This document shows positions 20,204 to 28,236 of a DNA stretch of 64,000 nucleotides, one piece after another. The notes under the pieces are model-generated. The model saw nothing but the letters and a program-made list of their open reading frames with translations. It had not been told where the DNA came from and did not search any database. The stretch is from the NCBI GenBank assembly GCA_905194315.1, contig CAJJRX010000001.1:1-64000 (forward strand), read 5' to 3'. A program made the position numbers and the translations under genes. Source of the DNA: an uncultured Sutterella sp. (lineage in GTDB: Bacteria > Pseudomonadota > Gammaproteobacteria > Burkholderiales > Burkholderiaceae_F). How positions within the stretch are numbered: position 1 is the first letter of the stretch; each line of letters opens with the position of its first letter.

Positions 20204-20986
20204 ATGACAAAACCGTTCAGAGTCGTAACGTTTAACGCCAACGGTATCCGTTCCGCCAATACCAAAGGATTTTTTGAATGGTTTATGGCACAGGATGCTG
20301 ATGTGCTCTGTGTTCAGGAACTCAAAGCACAGGAAGCGGATATCCCTGAGGCGCTGAAAAACCTCCCCGGCTATCATGCCGCTTTCCACTGCGCTCAGAA
20401 AAAGGGGTATTCAGGGGTGGGCATATGGACCCGTAAGGCACCTCTCGGGGTCGTTCAGGGACTGGGTGTGGAGGAGTTTGATGCTGAAGGACGCTATGTC
20501 GAGGCGGATCTGGGCGGATTAACAGTCGCCAGCATCTATTTTCCCTCCGGAACCTCCGGGGATGACCGTCAGGAGGTCAAGTACCGTTTCCTTGATCTGA
20601 TGAAAAACCGGCTGGCGGCATTGGCTCAGGCCGGTAAACCATACCTGTTCTGTGCTGACGTCAATATTGCCCACAAAGAGCTTGATATCAAAAACTGGAA
20701 AGGTAATCTCGATCACACAGGGTTTCTGCCCGAAGAGCGCCAGTGGATGACAGATCTGTTCAACTCGGGCTGGGTTGATGTATACCGTAAAATTTATCCT
20801 GATAAGGAACAGTACACATGGTGGAGTCAGCGCGGACAGGCACGTGCCAAGAATGTCGGCTGGCGCATTGACTACCAGATCGGTCTGCCGGCTATCGGTA
20901 ACAGTGTGCTTGAAGCCAGTGTGTTCTCAGAGATCAAATACTCCGACCATGCACCGCTCACCATTGATTATGACTTTTCACTCTAA
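20204..20986 (+). CDS. xthA: Exodeoxyribonuclease III
   Basis: A 260-residue AP endonuclease/3'-5' exonuclease for base-excision repair. Catalytic marks are FNANGIRS (N11, N13), VQELKAQ (metal-binding E39), an ADVNIAH segment, and the C-terminal SDHAPL with the catalytic His. The ATG at 20204 follows AAAGGA; a start 60 bases earlier would lie almost against pyrE. It is divergent from pyrE and followed closely by rsuA. Confidence 0.93.
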   Translation: MTKPFRVVTFNANGIRSANTKGFFEWFMAQDADVLCVQELKAQEADIPEALKNLPGYHAAFHCAQKKGYSGVGIWTRKAPLGVVQGLGVEEFDAEGRYVEADLGGLTVASIYFPSGTSGDDRQEVKYRFLDLMKNRLAALAQAGKPYLFCADVNIAHKELDIKNWKGNLDHTGFLPEERQWMTDLFNSGWVDVYRKIYPDKEQYTWWSQRGQARAKNVGWRIDYQIGLPAIGNSVLEASVFSEIKYSDHAPLTIDYDFSL

Positions 20987-21001
20987 GCAGGGGACATTGC
21001 A

Positions 21002-21691
21002 GTGAAACTGGCAGATATTCTGTTTACACAGGGGTTTGGAATTCGTTATGACTGCAACCGTCTGATTGAGGCCGGCATGGTGAGTATCGGAGGTCAAACG
21101 GTTGATGATCCGTTTTTTGAGGCGGATGTGGCGGAACTCACTTTTGCGGTTGGAGGGGTCGAGTGGCCCTACCGGGAAAAGGCCATTATTGCACTCAACA
21201 AACCCGCCGGTTATGAATGCTCTCTGAAGCCCTCTGCACATCCTTCGGTGATGACCCTGATACCTGCGCCGCTCAGAAAGCGTAATGTGCAGCCTGTTGG
21301 AAGACTTGACGTTGATACAACAGGACTGCTGCTGCTCACCGATGACGGCGCACTGCTGCACCGGCTCATCCACCCGAAGCGTCATGTTGAAAAAAGTTAT
21401 ATCGCTACGCTCAAGCACCCTGTTACGGAGAAAATGCTCAGTATGCTCCGGCAGGGGGTGACACTTGCAGACGATCCGATCCCGGTTGCGGCCAGGACTG
21501 CTGAAGCGCTTGGTGAGCGTACACTGGAACTGGTGCTTACTCAGGGCAAATACCATCAGGTTAAACGCATGGTTGCCGCCTGTTCAAACCGTGTGGAGGC
21601 TCTTCACAGAAACCGGTTTGGAAAACTGGTTCTCCCGGATACTCTTCCCGAAGGGGAATGGATATGGGTAAAACAGGAAGATATTCTCTGA
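21002..21691 (+). CDS. rsuA: 16S rRNA pseudouridine synthase RsuA
   Basis: A 229-residue RsuA/RluE-type synthase. It has an N-terminal S4 RNA-binding domain (about 1-40), then the catalytic core with GRLDVDTTGLL (D103), preceded by ALNKPAG. The S4 domain and motif order favour RsuA (pseudouridine 516 of 16S rRNA), although RluB/RluE paralogs share the core. It starts with GTG after an AGGGG site, 15 bases after xthA. Confidence 0.8.
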   Translation: MKLADILFTQGFGIRYDCNRLIEAGMVSIGGQTVDDPFFEADVAELTFAVGGVEWPYREKAIIALNKPAGYECSLKPSAHPSVMTLIPAPLRKRNVQPVGRLDVDTTGLLLLTDDGALLHRLIHPKRHVEKSYIATLKHPVTEKMLSMLRQGVTLADDPIPVAARTAEALGERTLELVLTQGKYHQVKRMVAACSNRVEALHRNRFGKLVLPDTLPEGEWIWVKQEDIL

Positions 21692-21716
21692 GCAGACACA
21701 AGTCCGGATAAAAAAT

Positions 21717-23048
21717 ATGAAAAAGCACCCTGCAGCCGCCTATCTGAAGGAGTGGGCAATTTATCTGAAGCCTGAAACCCTGAGAATGTTTTTTCTGGGG
21801 TTCAGCGCCGGATTGCCGCCGCTGCTGATTCTTGGAACGTTGAGCTTCTGGCTTCGCGAGGCATCGGTGGATCTGGCCACTATCGGGTTTTTCTCTTGGA
21901 TCGGGCTGGTCTATGCGCTCAAATGGATATGGGCACCGCTTGTTGACCACGCCAGAGTGCCGGTACTCGGCAGGCTGCTAGGACACCGCCGGGCATGGCT
22001 TCTGCTCGCGCAGCTGGGTGTGGCGGCATCGCTGCTCGGGATGTCAGTCACCAACCCTCAGCTTCACCTCCATACTATGGTCGGGTTCGCGATGCTGACG
22101 GCGTTTTTCTCGGCGACACAGGATATTTCACTGGACGCCTATCGAATCGAGTCCTCTTCAGCACAGCTTCAGGGAGCGCTCTCGGCTATGTACCAGGCGG
22201 GGTATCGTCTGGCGATGATCTGGGCCGGTGCAGGGGCGCTGGCGCTGGCAGCCTACGCTGCGGCAGGAAGCACGGCCTACCACTTTGAAGCCTGGCGTTT
22301 TGCCTATTCCATGATGGCCGCCTCCATGCTGGTAGGGGTGGTGACGATAGTGTTTTCACCCGAACCTCAGCATGTCCGCCGGCAGTGGGATAAAAACATG
22401 GGGATTGTCTCGCGCATCAAGGACGGGTTCTATGCACCGCTCAAGGACTTTTTCAAGCGTTACGGACGGCAGTCGCTGCTCATTATTCTGCTGATTTCGT
22501 GTTATCGCATCTCTGATGTGGTCATGGGGGTGATGGCAAATCCGTTTTATCACGATATAGGCTTTACCAAAGAGGTTGTTGCCTGGGTCAGTAAAGTTTT
22601 TGGCGTGGTAATGACCCTGTTCGGGGCGTTTTTTGGTGGTGTTTGCATCATGCGTCAGGGAATTCTGAAAACCCTGCTTCTTGGTGCGGTGCTTTCTGCC
22701 GGGACAAATCTGCTCTTTTCCGTGCTTGCTCAGGTCGGCAACAGCACGCCTTTTCTTATGCTGACGGTCTCCTGCGATAATCTCGCTGCCGGGATAGCCA
22801 GTGCCGCTTTTGTGGCCTATCTCTCGAGTCTGACCAATCTCTCCTTCTCGGCCACCCAGTATGCACTTTTTTCCAGTCTCATGGTTCTGCTGCCTAAGGG
22901 ACTGGCCGGTTTTTCAGGTGTTGCTGTGGAGAGTGCAGGATTCAGCACCTTTTTTGTCATCACGGCGGTGATCGGGGTGCCGGTAATGCTCCTGATACTC
23001 TATCTGATGAAAATGGAGAAAGTCGCGGAAAAACCGCGAGAACACTGA
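21717..23048 (+). CDS. ampG: Muropeptide permease AmpG-like (MFS)
   Basis: A 443-residue major-facilitator protein with about 12-14 transmembrane helices. N-terminal FLGFSAGLPPLLILGTLSFW, then a conserved segment around IGLVYALKWIWAPLVDHARV, matches AmpG, which imports GlcNAc-anhydroMurNAc peptides for wall recycling. It fits the lytic enzymes elsewhere in the window (RlpA, Slt). It is probably co-transcribed with xthA and rsuA. Substrate is inferred from family. Confidence 0.85.
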   Translation: MKKHPAAAYLKEWAIYLKPETLRMFFLGFSAGLPPLLILGTLSFWLREASVDLATIGFFSWIGLVYALKWIWAPLVDHARVPVLGRLLGHRRAWLLLAQLGVAASLLGMSVTNPQLHLHTMVGFAMLTAFFSATQDISLDAYRIESSSAQLQGALSAMYQAGYRLAMIWAGAGALALAAYAAAGSTAYHFEAWRFAYSMMAASMLVGVVTIVFSPEPQHVRRQWDKNMGIVSRIKDGFYAPLKDFFKRYGRQSLLIILLISCYRISDVVMGVMANPFYHDIGFTKEVVAWVSKVFGVVMTLFGAFFGGVCIMRQGILKTLLLGAVLSAGTNLLFSVLAQVGNSTPFLMLTVSCDNLAAGIASAAFVAYLSSLTNLSFSATQYALFSSLMVLLPKGLAGFSGVAVESAGFSTFFVITAVIGVPVMLLILYLMKMEKVAEKPREH

Positions 23049-23060
23049 CACCAGAGAGGA

Positions 23061-23083
23061 CAGGGCGCCAGTGTGGCGCCCTG
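23061..23083. terminator. Hairpin between ampG and the UPF0149 gene
   Basis: A perfect 10-base stem (CAGGGCGCCA/TGGCGCCCTG) with a 3-base loop lies between two convergent genes. No T run follows on either strand, so it may act as a processing or Rho-assisted end rather than a classic intrinsic terminator. Confidence 0.5.
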
Positions 23084-23102
23084 AAGCGTCTCTGTCTGAG
23101 GC

Positions 23103-23843
23103 TCAGAATGGTTTTTTGCGACCGAACGGCGGTTTCCGTCCGGCGGCGGATTTCCCGTTGCTACCGCGAGGACCTTTCCCGACGGGTTTGTTTGCCCGCT
23201 TTTTGGGCGCTTCCTCCGGCGGAAGAAATCCGCGGGTGACCGAGGCAATTTCAGCAACGGATACCGCAATATCCTCAAGAGCCTGATCCAGGTTTTCCAG
23301 AGGACTTTCCAGATCCAGTTCCTCTTTGATTTCTGCAATATCTCCGGCGATGTCGTCCGGTAAATGACGGAGAATTCCCAGAAGGGCGCTGCTGACAGTG
23401 TCGTTTTCCGAGTCCTTGAGACCCGGCCAGCGTTCGATCACCTCCAGAAAACCGAGCGCGAAAGGTACAACGGCACCGATGCTGTCGTAACCCCGTACGG
23501 GTCTGCCTTTTTCATCTTCAATTTCATAAATGATCGGATCGAGTGCCTCACAGCCGGCGAGCGTCCGGTCGATCTGCCGGTAGCGCCTGTAGATCAGCTC
23601 TTCAAGTCTGTCCTGCTGCTCTTCATTTTCGAGCGCTGCACTGCGGTCTCCGTTATGGTCAAAGAGGTACGGCATCCACTCCTCAGGGGATGGTTCCTCC
23701 GGAAGGCAGAGCAGTGCTGTCAGATAGCCGTCAAGATAGTCAGGCTCAACAGGTTCGTACGGTTCCGGGAACGAGGCGAGCAGTTCGCCGAGTTCAACGT
23801 AATCGTCATCAGATAAAGGGCGTTCGATAGGAGCAGAGGGCAT
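23103..23843 (-). CDS. UPF0149/YecA-family protein with basic C-terminal tail
   Basis: A 246-residue protein. The first ~190 residues fit the UPF0149/YecA fold (LSDDDYVELGELLASF, EPDYLDGYLTALLCLP, GFLEVIERWPGL). The family's usual C-terminal SEC-C zinc motif is missing. Instead the last ~35 residues are a low-complexity tail rich in Lys, Arg, Gly and Pro, ending FGRKKPF, which could bind nucleic acid. That role is inference. The start at 23843 is chosen by homology; the ribosome site is weak. Confidence 0.75.
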   Translation of the reverse strand: MPSAPIERPLSDDDYVELGELLASFPEPYEPVEPDYLDGYLTALLCLPEEPSPEEWMPYLFDHNGDRSAALENEEQQDRLEELIYRRYRQIDRTLAGCEALDPIIYEIEDEKGRPVRGYDSIGAVVPFALGFLEVIERWPGLKDSENDTVSSALLGILRHLPDDIAGDIAEIKEELDLESPLENLDQALEDIAVSVAEIASVTRGFLPPEEAPKKRANKPVGKGPRGSNGKSAAGRKPPFGRKKPF

Positions 23844-23976
23844 AGAGGTATATCCAGCATAGGAGTTCAGAATTTCACTCCATTGTAATACGGGAGTCCC
23901 GCTGTTATGATGGAGTTCAAAAGAATAACAGCACTCATCCGGATGTGACTGTCCGGGAGTTATCGGAGGAGCAGTT

Positions 23977-24357
23977 ATGGCGCTGATTGTATTTACCTGT
24001 CGTGAAACCGGTCCCTTTATGATGTTTGAGGAGACGGTCAAACAGATCTTCAAGACTTTAAACCGTCCCTACAAGGATCGCGGTGCTTTTGCTGCAGAAG
24101 ACCTGCCGGCTCTTCTGGAGCTTCTCAACGAGGCTGAGCGCAGGGATAAGGAGCGGATCGCACAGATGGAGGCGGATCGCGAAAAACGCTTCCGTGAATG
24201 CTCTTACGATGAGGAGCTCAAACTGCGCGAGAAAGAAGAGGAGGAGAAGCGTCAGAACCGCGAACGCATCAACTTCTATCAGCGTCTTGTTCCGCTGCAG
24301 AATATGATGCGTCGCGCGATCGAGAAGGAAGAACCGATTATGTGGGAACCCGCTTAA
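23977..24357 (+). CDS. DUF1840-family protein
   Basis: A 126-residue protein beginning MALIVFTCRETGPFMMF, typical of DUF1840, a small family known mainly from betaproteobacteria. A long charged helix follows (about 50-100, with EKEEEEKRQNRERIN). The function is unknown. GGAGGAG lies just before the ATG. Its stop codon overlaps the stop of convergent trkH. Confidence 0.85.
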   Translation: MALIVFTCRETGPFMMFEETVKQIFKTLNRPYKDRGAFAAEDLPALLELLNEAERRDKERIAQMEADREKRFRECSYDEELKLREKEEEEKRQNRERINFYQRLVPLQNMMRRAIEKEEPIMWEPA

Positions 24358-25826
24358 ATCTTCCAGAAGTTTCTGGTAAAGAGTACAAAGACGGTGAAAA
24401 TTTCAAGACGCCCCAGCAGCATCAGGAACGTACAGACCCAGAGCTGGGCGTCATTGAGGTAGGAGAAGTTTCCCGACGGTCCGACATTTCCCAGCCCGGG
24501 ACCGAGGTTTGTGAACATGGCGATAGGCGCAGAAAGCGCTTCGGTGAGATCCAGACCGGAGAGTAGCAGAAGCACCATACCGATCACAATAGTGATCAGC
24601 CAGACCATTACGTAGACCAGCACGGCAAAGCTGATTTTGTTGTCGATGATCGTATCCCCGACGCGCAAGGGGGCCGCTGCTTTTGGATAAAGCAGAAGCA
24701 GCAGCTCGCGCTTGAGTGTTTTCAGCAGAATCAGAAGACGCAGCTGCTTGATCCCGCCCCCCGTAGATCCTGCACAGGTTGCAAAACAGGCTGCTATCAG
24801 AATGATGATTGGGAGTCCTGCCGGCCAGGAGGAATAGTCAACGGTCGAAAAACCTGTGGTAGAGGCGACTGAAATCGCTGAGAACATTGCGTAGCGAAGG
24901 TTGTCCTCCCAGCTGTTGTAGATACCCTGGGAGAAAAGTACCCAGAACGTGATGAGTACGAGGATGATCATGGTGATCATCCATGAGACCGCCTCGGGAC
25001 TCTTGAAGTAGAGGAAAATATTCCGGCGGTTCCAGACAAGAAAGTGAAGGGAAAAGTTAAAGCCGCAGATTGCCATGAAAAAACAGGCAATATAGTCAAT
25101 GCGTGCCGAGTTGAAAAACGCATAGCTCGAGTCGTGTGCCGAGATACCTGACAGACTCACTGTGGTCATCATATGCATGATGGCGTCACTCCACTCCATG
25201 CCGCCCATGTGGTACGCAACAGCACAGGCCAGGGAGATTCCAAAGTAAATCAGCCAGAGGGCTTTTGCCGTGTCGGCAATACGCGGTGTGAGTTTCTGCT
25301 CCTTCAGCGGGCCGCTGGTTTCAGCCTTGATGATCTGTGAGCCCCCGATGCCCAGCAAAGGAAGAATGGCCACAGACAGCACGATCAAACCCATCCCGCC
25401 CAGCCATGAGAGGAAGCTGCGCCAGCCGTTCAGTGACAGCGGCAGATGATCAAGCCCTGTGAGCACAGTCGCCCCGGTGGTTGTAAGGCAGGACATCATC
25501 TCAAAATAGAGCTGAGAGAATGTCTGCGAGGGCATTTCTATCAGGAAGGGGATGGTGGAAAAAAGCGGAACAAAGGTCCATATCAGTGTCACGAGCAGAA
25601 AGCCGTGGCGTGCGCTGAGTTCACGCTTATAACGCTTCGTGAGCAGTGTCAGAGCCATACCGGTCAGAAAGGTAATGGCAGTACTGATCACAAAACTCTG
25701 TACCACCTCGGGGTCATAAACAAGAGCAATACCCAGCGGCAGCAGCATAGTACCGGCGAACCACATGAAGACAAGTCCGGCCACATGCAGCACAGGTAGG
25801 ATGAGATATCGGACGGTGTTAAACAT
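24354..25826 (-). CDS. trkH: Trk potassium uptake protein TrkH
   Basis: A 490-residue K+ transporter subunit with four repeated pore units. The first filter loop reads LTTTGATVLTG, and another reads ASTTGFSTVDYSSWP. It imports K+ together with the TrkA ring. It starts 12 bases after trkA ends, so the pair is co-transcribed. Its stop overlaps the convergent DUF1840 gene. Confidence 0.95.
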   Translation of the reverse strand: MFNTVRYLILPVLHVAGLVFMWFAGTMLLPLGIALVYDPEVVQSFVISTAITFLTGMALTLLTKRYKRELSARHGFLLVTLIWTFVPLFSTIPFLIEMPSQTFSQLYFEMMSCLTTTGATVLTGLDHLPLSLNGWRSFLSWLGGMGLIVLSVAILPLLGIGGSQIIKAETSGPLKEQKLTPRIADTAKALWLIYFGISLACAVAYHMGGMEWSDAIMHMMTTVSLSGISAHDSSYAFFNSARIDYIACFFMAICGFNFSLHFLVWNRRNIFLYFKSPEAVSWMITMIILVLITFWVLFSQGIYNSWEDNLRYAMFSAISVASTTGFSTVDYSSWPAGLPIIILIAACFATCAGSTGGGIKQLRLLILLKTLKRELLLLLYPKAAAPLRVGDTIIDNKISFAVLVYVMVWLITIVIGMVLLLLSGLDLTEALSAPIAMFTNLGPGLGNVGPSGNFSYLNDAQLWVCTFLMLLGRLEIFTVFVLFTRNFWKI

Positions 25827-25838
25827 GGTGCTGCCGCC

Positions 25839-27236
25839 TTAGAAGAAGCCCACATCCACGGTAAACAGGCGTTCAACCTTAGGGAGCAGACGTTTGGAGG
25901 GAACGAAGATGATGACATGGTCCTCTGCCTCGATCACCGTATCCTTTTCTCCCATCAGCACAACCTGTTCATCATCAACTGTTCGGATAATAGCGCCGAT
26001 ATTGCACCCTTCAGGGAGCGAAATATCCCCGATCCGACGACCGACCACTTTGGAGCTCTGTCTGTCGCCGTGAGCAATGATCTCGAGCGCTTCTGCAGCG
26101 CCGCGTCGCAGACTGAAGGCGGAGACGACGTCTCCGCGGCGCACATGGCGGATGAGTTCACCAAGAGCAGCGGCTGTTGTTGACACAGTGATATCAATCT
26201 GGTCGCCCTGCATCAGATCGCTGTAGGCTTTGCGGTTGACCAGAGCGATGGTGCGTGTGGCGCCAAGTTTTTTGGCGAGCAGCGATCCCATGATGTTGTT
26301 TTCATCATCATCGGTGAGAGCCAGAAAAAGGTCGCAGGTGGATACACCGGAGCTCTCGAGCACGTCTTCGCTAGTGAAGTCGCCTTCGATAATGATGGCG
26401 TGATCAGCGAGTTTTCTCGAAAGCTGTTTTGCTTTTTCCTTGCCGGATTCAAGGATACGGATGTTGTAGCGGTTGTCGCTTTTCAGAAGCAGACTTGAGA
26501 GCTGGTAGGTCATATTCGGCTCCCCGGCCAGAATAATGTTCTTGACCTCCTGCTCGCGGTGGCGGAATTCGGCCATCACCTGGCGGGCGTGCTCGGAGTC
26601 ACACAGACAGATCACTTCATCATTGGCTTCAATCACGGTCGCTGCCGTCAGGTCGAGACGGCGGTTGCGCCGGAAAATCGCCACAATTCTTGCCGGTACC
26701 TCCGGCAGATGTGTAAACAGCTCCCTCACAGAGCGTCCGACAAGAGGACTGCCCGCTTTGGCGCGAACAGCGAGCAGACTGGCAATCCCCTCACCAAACT
26801 CCTGCACCTGCAGTGCTTCGGGGAAGCTGATGAGTTTAGCCAGATAGTTCACAACCGTGAGTTCAGGCCAGATGATGGAGGTTGCTTCGAAGCCTTCCTC
26901 GCCGAGAATACGGGGGTAGCTGCGCAGCTCGTTATTGCGGACACGGGCGATGCGGGTAGGAATATTGAACATCTGCGCGCACAGCAGAGAAACCACCAGA
27001 TTGGTTTCATCACTGGAGGTGACGCTGATGAGCATATCCGTATCCGCCGCACCGGCATCTGTCAGTACCTGCGGGCTGGTGGCGTTACCGACGACGCCGC
27101 GCAGGTCAAAACGTGACTGTAGATAGGCAATATGTTCGGGATTGGTGTCTACGATCGTAATATCGTTTGCCTCGGACACCAGACTCTCGGCAATTGAACT
27201 GCCGATGCGACCCGCACCAACAATCAGAATTTTCAT
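25839..27236 (-). CDS. trkA: Trk system regulatory subunit TrkA
   Basis: A 465-residue cytoplasmic regulator with two RCK_N/RCK_C pairs. The first NAD-binding Rossmann motif is GAGRIGSSIAESL (about 7-19). A second nucleotide-binding half starts near residue 235 (NIILAGEPNMTYQLSSLL). It gates TrkH in response to nucleotides. Its place after ntrY-ntrX is conserved in betaproteobacteria. Confidence 0.95.
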   Translation of the reverse strand: MKILIVGAGRIGSSIAESLVSEANDITIVDTNPEHIAYLQSRFDLRGVVGNATSPQVLTDAGAADTDMLISVTSSDETNLVVSLLCAQMFNIPTRIARVRNNELRSYPRILGEEGFEATSIIWPELTVVNYLAKLISFPEALQVQEFGEGIASLLAVRAKAGSPLVGRSVRELFTHLPEVPARIVAIFRRNRRLDLTAATVIEANDEVICLCDSEHARQVMAEFRHREQEVKNIILAGEPNMTYQLSSLLLKSDNRYNIRILESGKEKAKQLSRKLADHAIIIEGDFTSEDVLESSGVSTCDLFLALTDDDENNIMGSLLAKKLGATRTIALVNRKAYSDLMQGDQIDITVSTTAAALGELIRHVRRGDVVSAFSLRRGAAEALEIIAHGDRQSSKVVGRRIGDISLPEGCNIGAIIRTVDDEQVVLMGEKDTVIEAEDHVIIFVPSKRLLPKVERLFTVDVGFF

Positions 27237-27308
27237 GTCATGCTACAGCGCGTTTTGCCGGCCGTCACGCAGGCAGAGAGCGCCACTAAAAATAAAAACG
27301 AACAACGC

Positions 27309-27350
27309 TTATCTGATGTCACGCCGCGGATGCGGGATCACATCAGATAA
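27309..27350. repeat. Long inverted repeat between ntrX and trkA
   Basis: Eleven-base arms TTATCTGATGT and ACATCAGATAA (27309-27319, 27340-27350) flank a GC-rich 20-base loop. No T tract follows in the minus direction. It could be a weak terminator, a processing site or an operator before trkA. It accounts for most of the structure in this 148-base gap. Confidence 0.5.
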
Positions 27351-27384
27351 CCAGTGATTTGGCCGACGGCGCAGTCCTGTACGT

Positions 27385-28194
27385 TCAGTGCTGCAGATAG
27401 TCGGCTTTGGAGGGAAGGCCGTATACGGGCAGAGCGTCAGACTGTACCTCCTGTTTGGTGTACTCCTCAGTGTCAATGCCAAGTGCTTTGAGTTTACGGT
27501 ACAGATGTGTACGTTCCACCTGTGCGTGCTGAGCGAGCATGGCCACAGAACCGTTGCAGGCGACAAGCATGCGGGTCAGATAGGCCCGTTCGAAATCGTC
27601 GCGCATGTCCCGGAAACTGCGGTTAAAGTCAAGCACCAGTCCCAGAGGGCGCACCTCAATAATCGGTAAATGTTTCGGCTCTCCTTCATTGACCGGGCGA
27701 CGGGCTGCGGTTGCGCTCTCTTCAAGCAGGAAGCAGCCCTGTGCGGGGGAACGGTGAAAGAGCCGTTTCTGGGAAATTCCGCCGGTCTGTCCGGGGGCGA
27801 GTGCCTCAAAGGATTCACGGCCCTGTTCCTTCCAGTCCTGCAGGACACGCTCGCAGGTCTGCAGCAGGCGTTTGAGCGAAATCGGTTTTTCCAGAAAATC
27901 CATGGCACCGTGCCGGGTGGATTCCATTGCAGTTTCAATTGTGGCATGACCGGACATCATGATGACAGGGCAGTGAATAACCTTGTTGGCAACCCACTCT
28001 TTGAGCAGGGTAACCCCGTCAGTGTCAGGCATCCAGATGTCGAGCAGAATCAGATCAAAGTGTTCGGATCGGACAAGTGACTGAGCTTCCGCTCCATCTT
28101 GAGCTGTTGAGACGGCATAGCCCTCGTCAGAGAGAATCTCTGACAAAAGGGATCTGATGCCAAGTTCATCATCTACTATCAGGACATGCGGCAT
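27385..28194 (-). CDS. NtrX-like response regulator lacking the AAA+ domain
   Basis: A 269-residue regulator. The receiver domain (about 1-120) has D8/D9, phospho-acceptor D52, S81 and K103. A linker of about 80 residues follows, then a Fis-type helix-turn-helix (about 205-245, NGSVAMLAQHAQVERTHLYRKLKALGI). Canonical NtrX has a sigma-54-contacting AAA+ domain between these. No GAFTGA, Walker A or Walker B motif is present, so it cannot open sigma-54 promoters itself. It is the cognate partner of the kinase gene 42 bases upstream. Confidence 0.88.
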   Translation of the reverse strand: MPHVLIVDDELGIRSLLSEILSDEGYAVSTAQDGAEAQSLVRSEHFDLILLDIWMPDTDGVTLLKEWVANKVIHCPVIMMSGHATIETAMESTRHGAMDFLEKPISLKRLLQTCERVLQDWKEQGRESFEALAPGQTGGISQKRLFHRSPAQGCFLLEESATAARRPVNEGEPKHLPIIEVRPLGLVLDFNRSFRDMRDDFERAYLTRMLVACNGSVAMLAQHAQVERTHLYRKLKALGIDTEEYTKQEVQSDALPVYGLPSKADYLQH

Positions 28195-28236
28195 ATTGTA
28201 CGTTCCAGAAGAAATGCAATTATTTATAGTTTCAGC

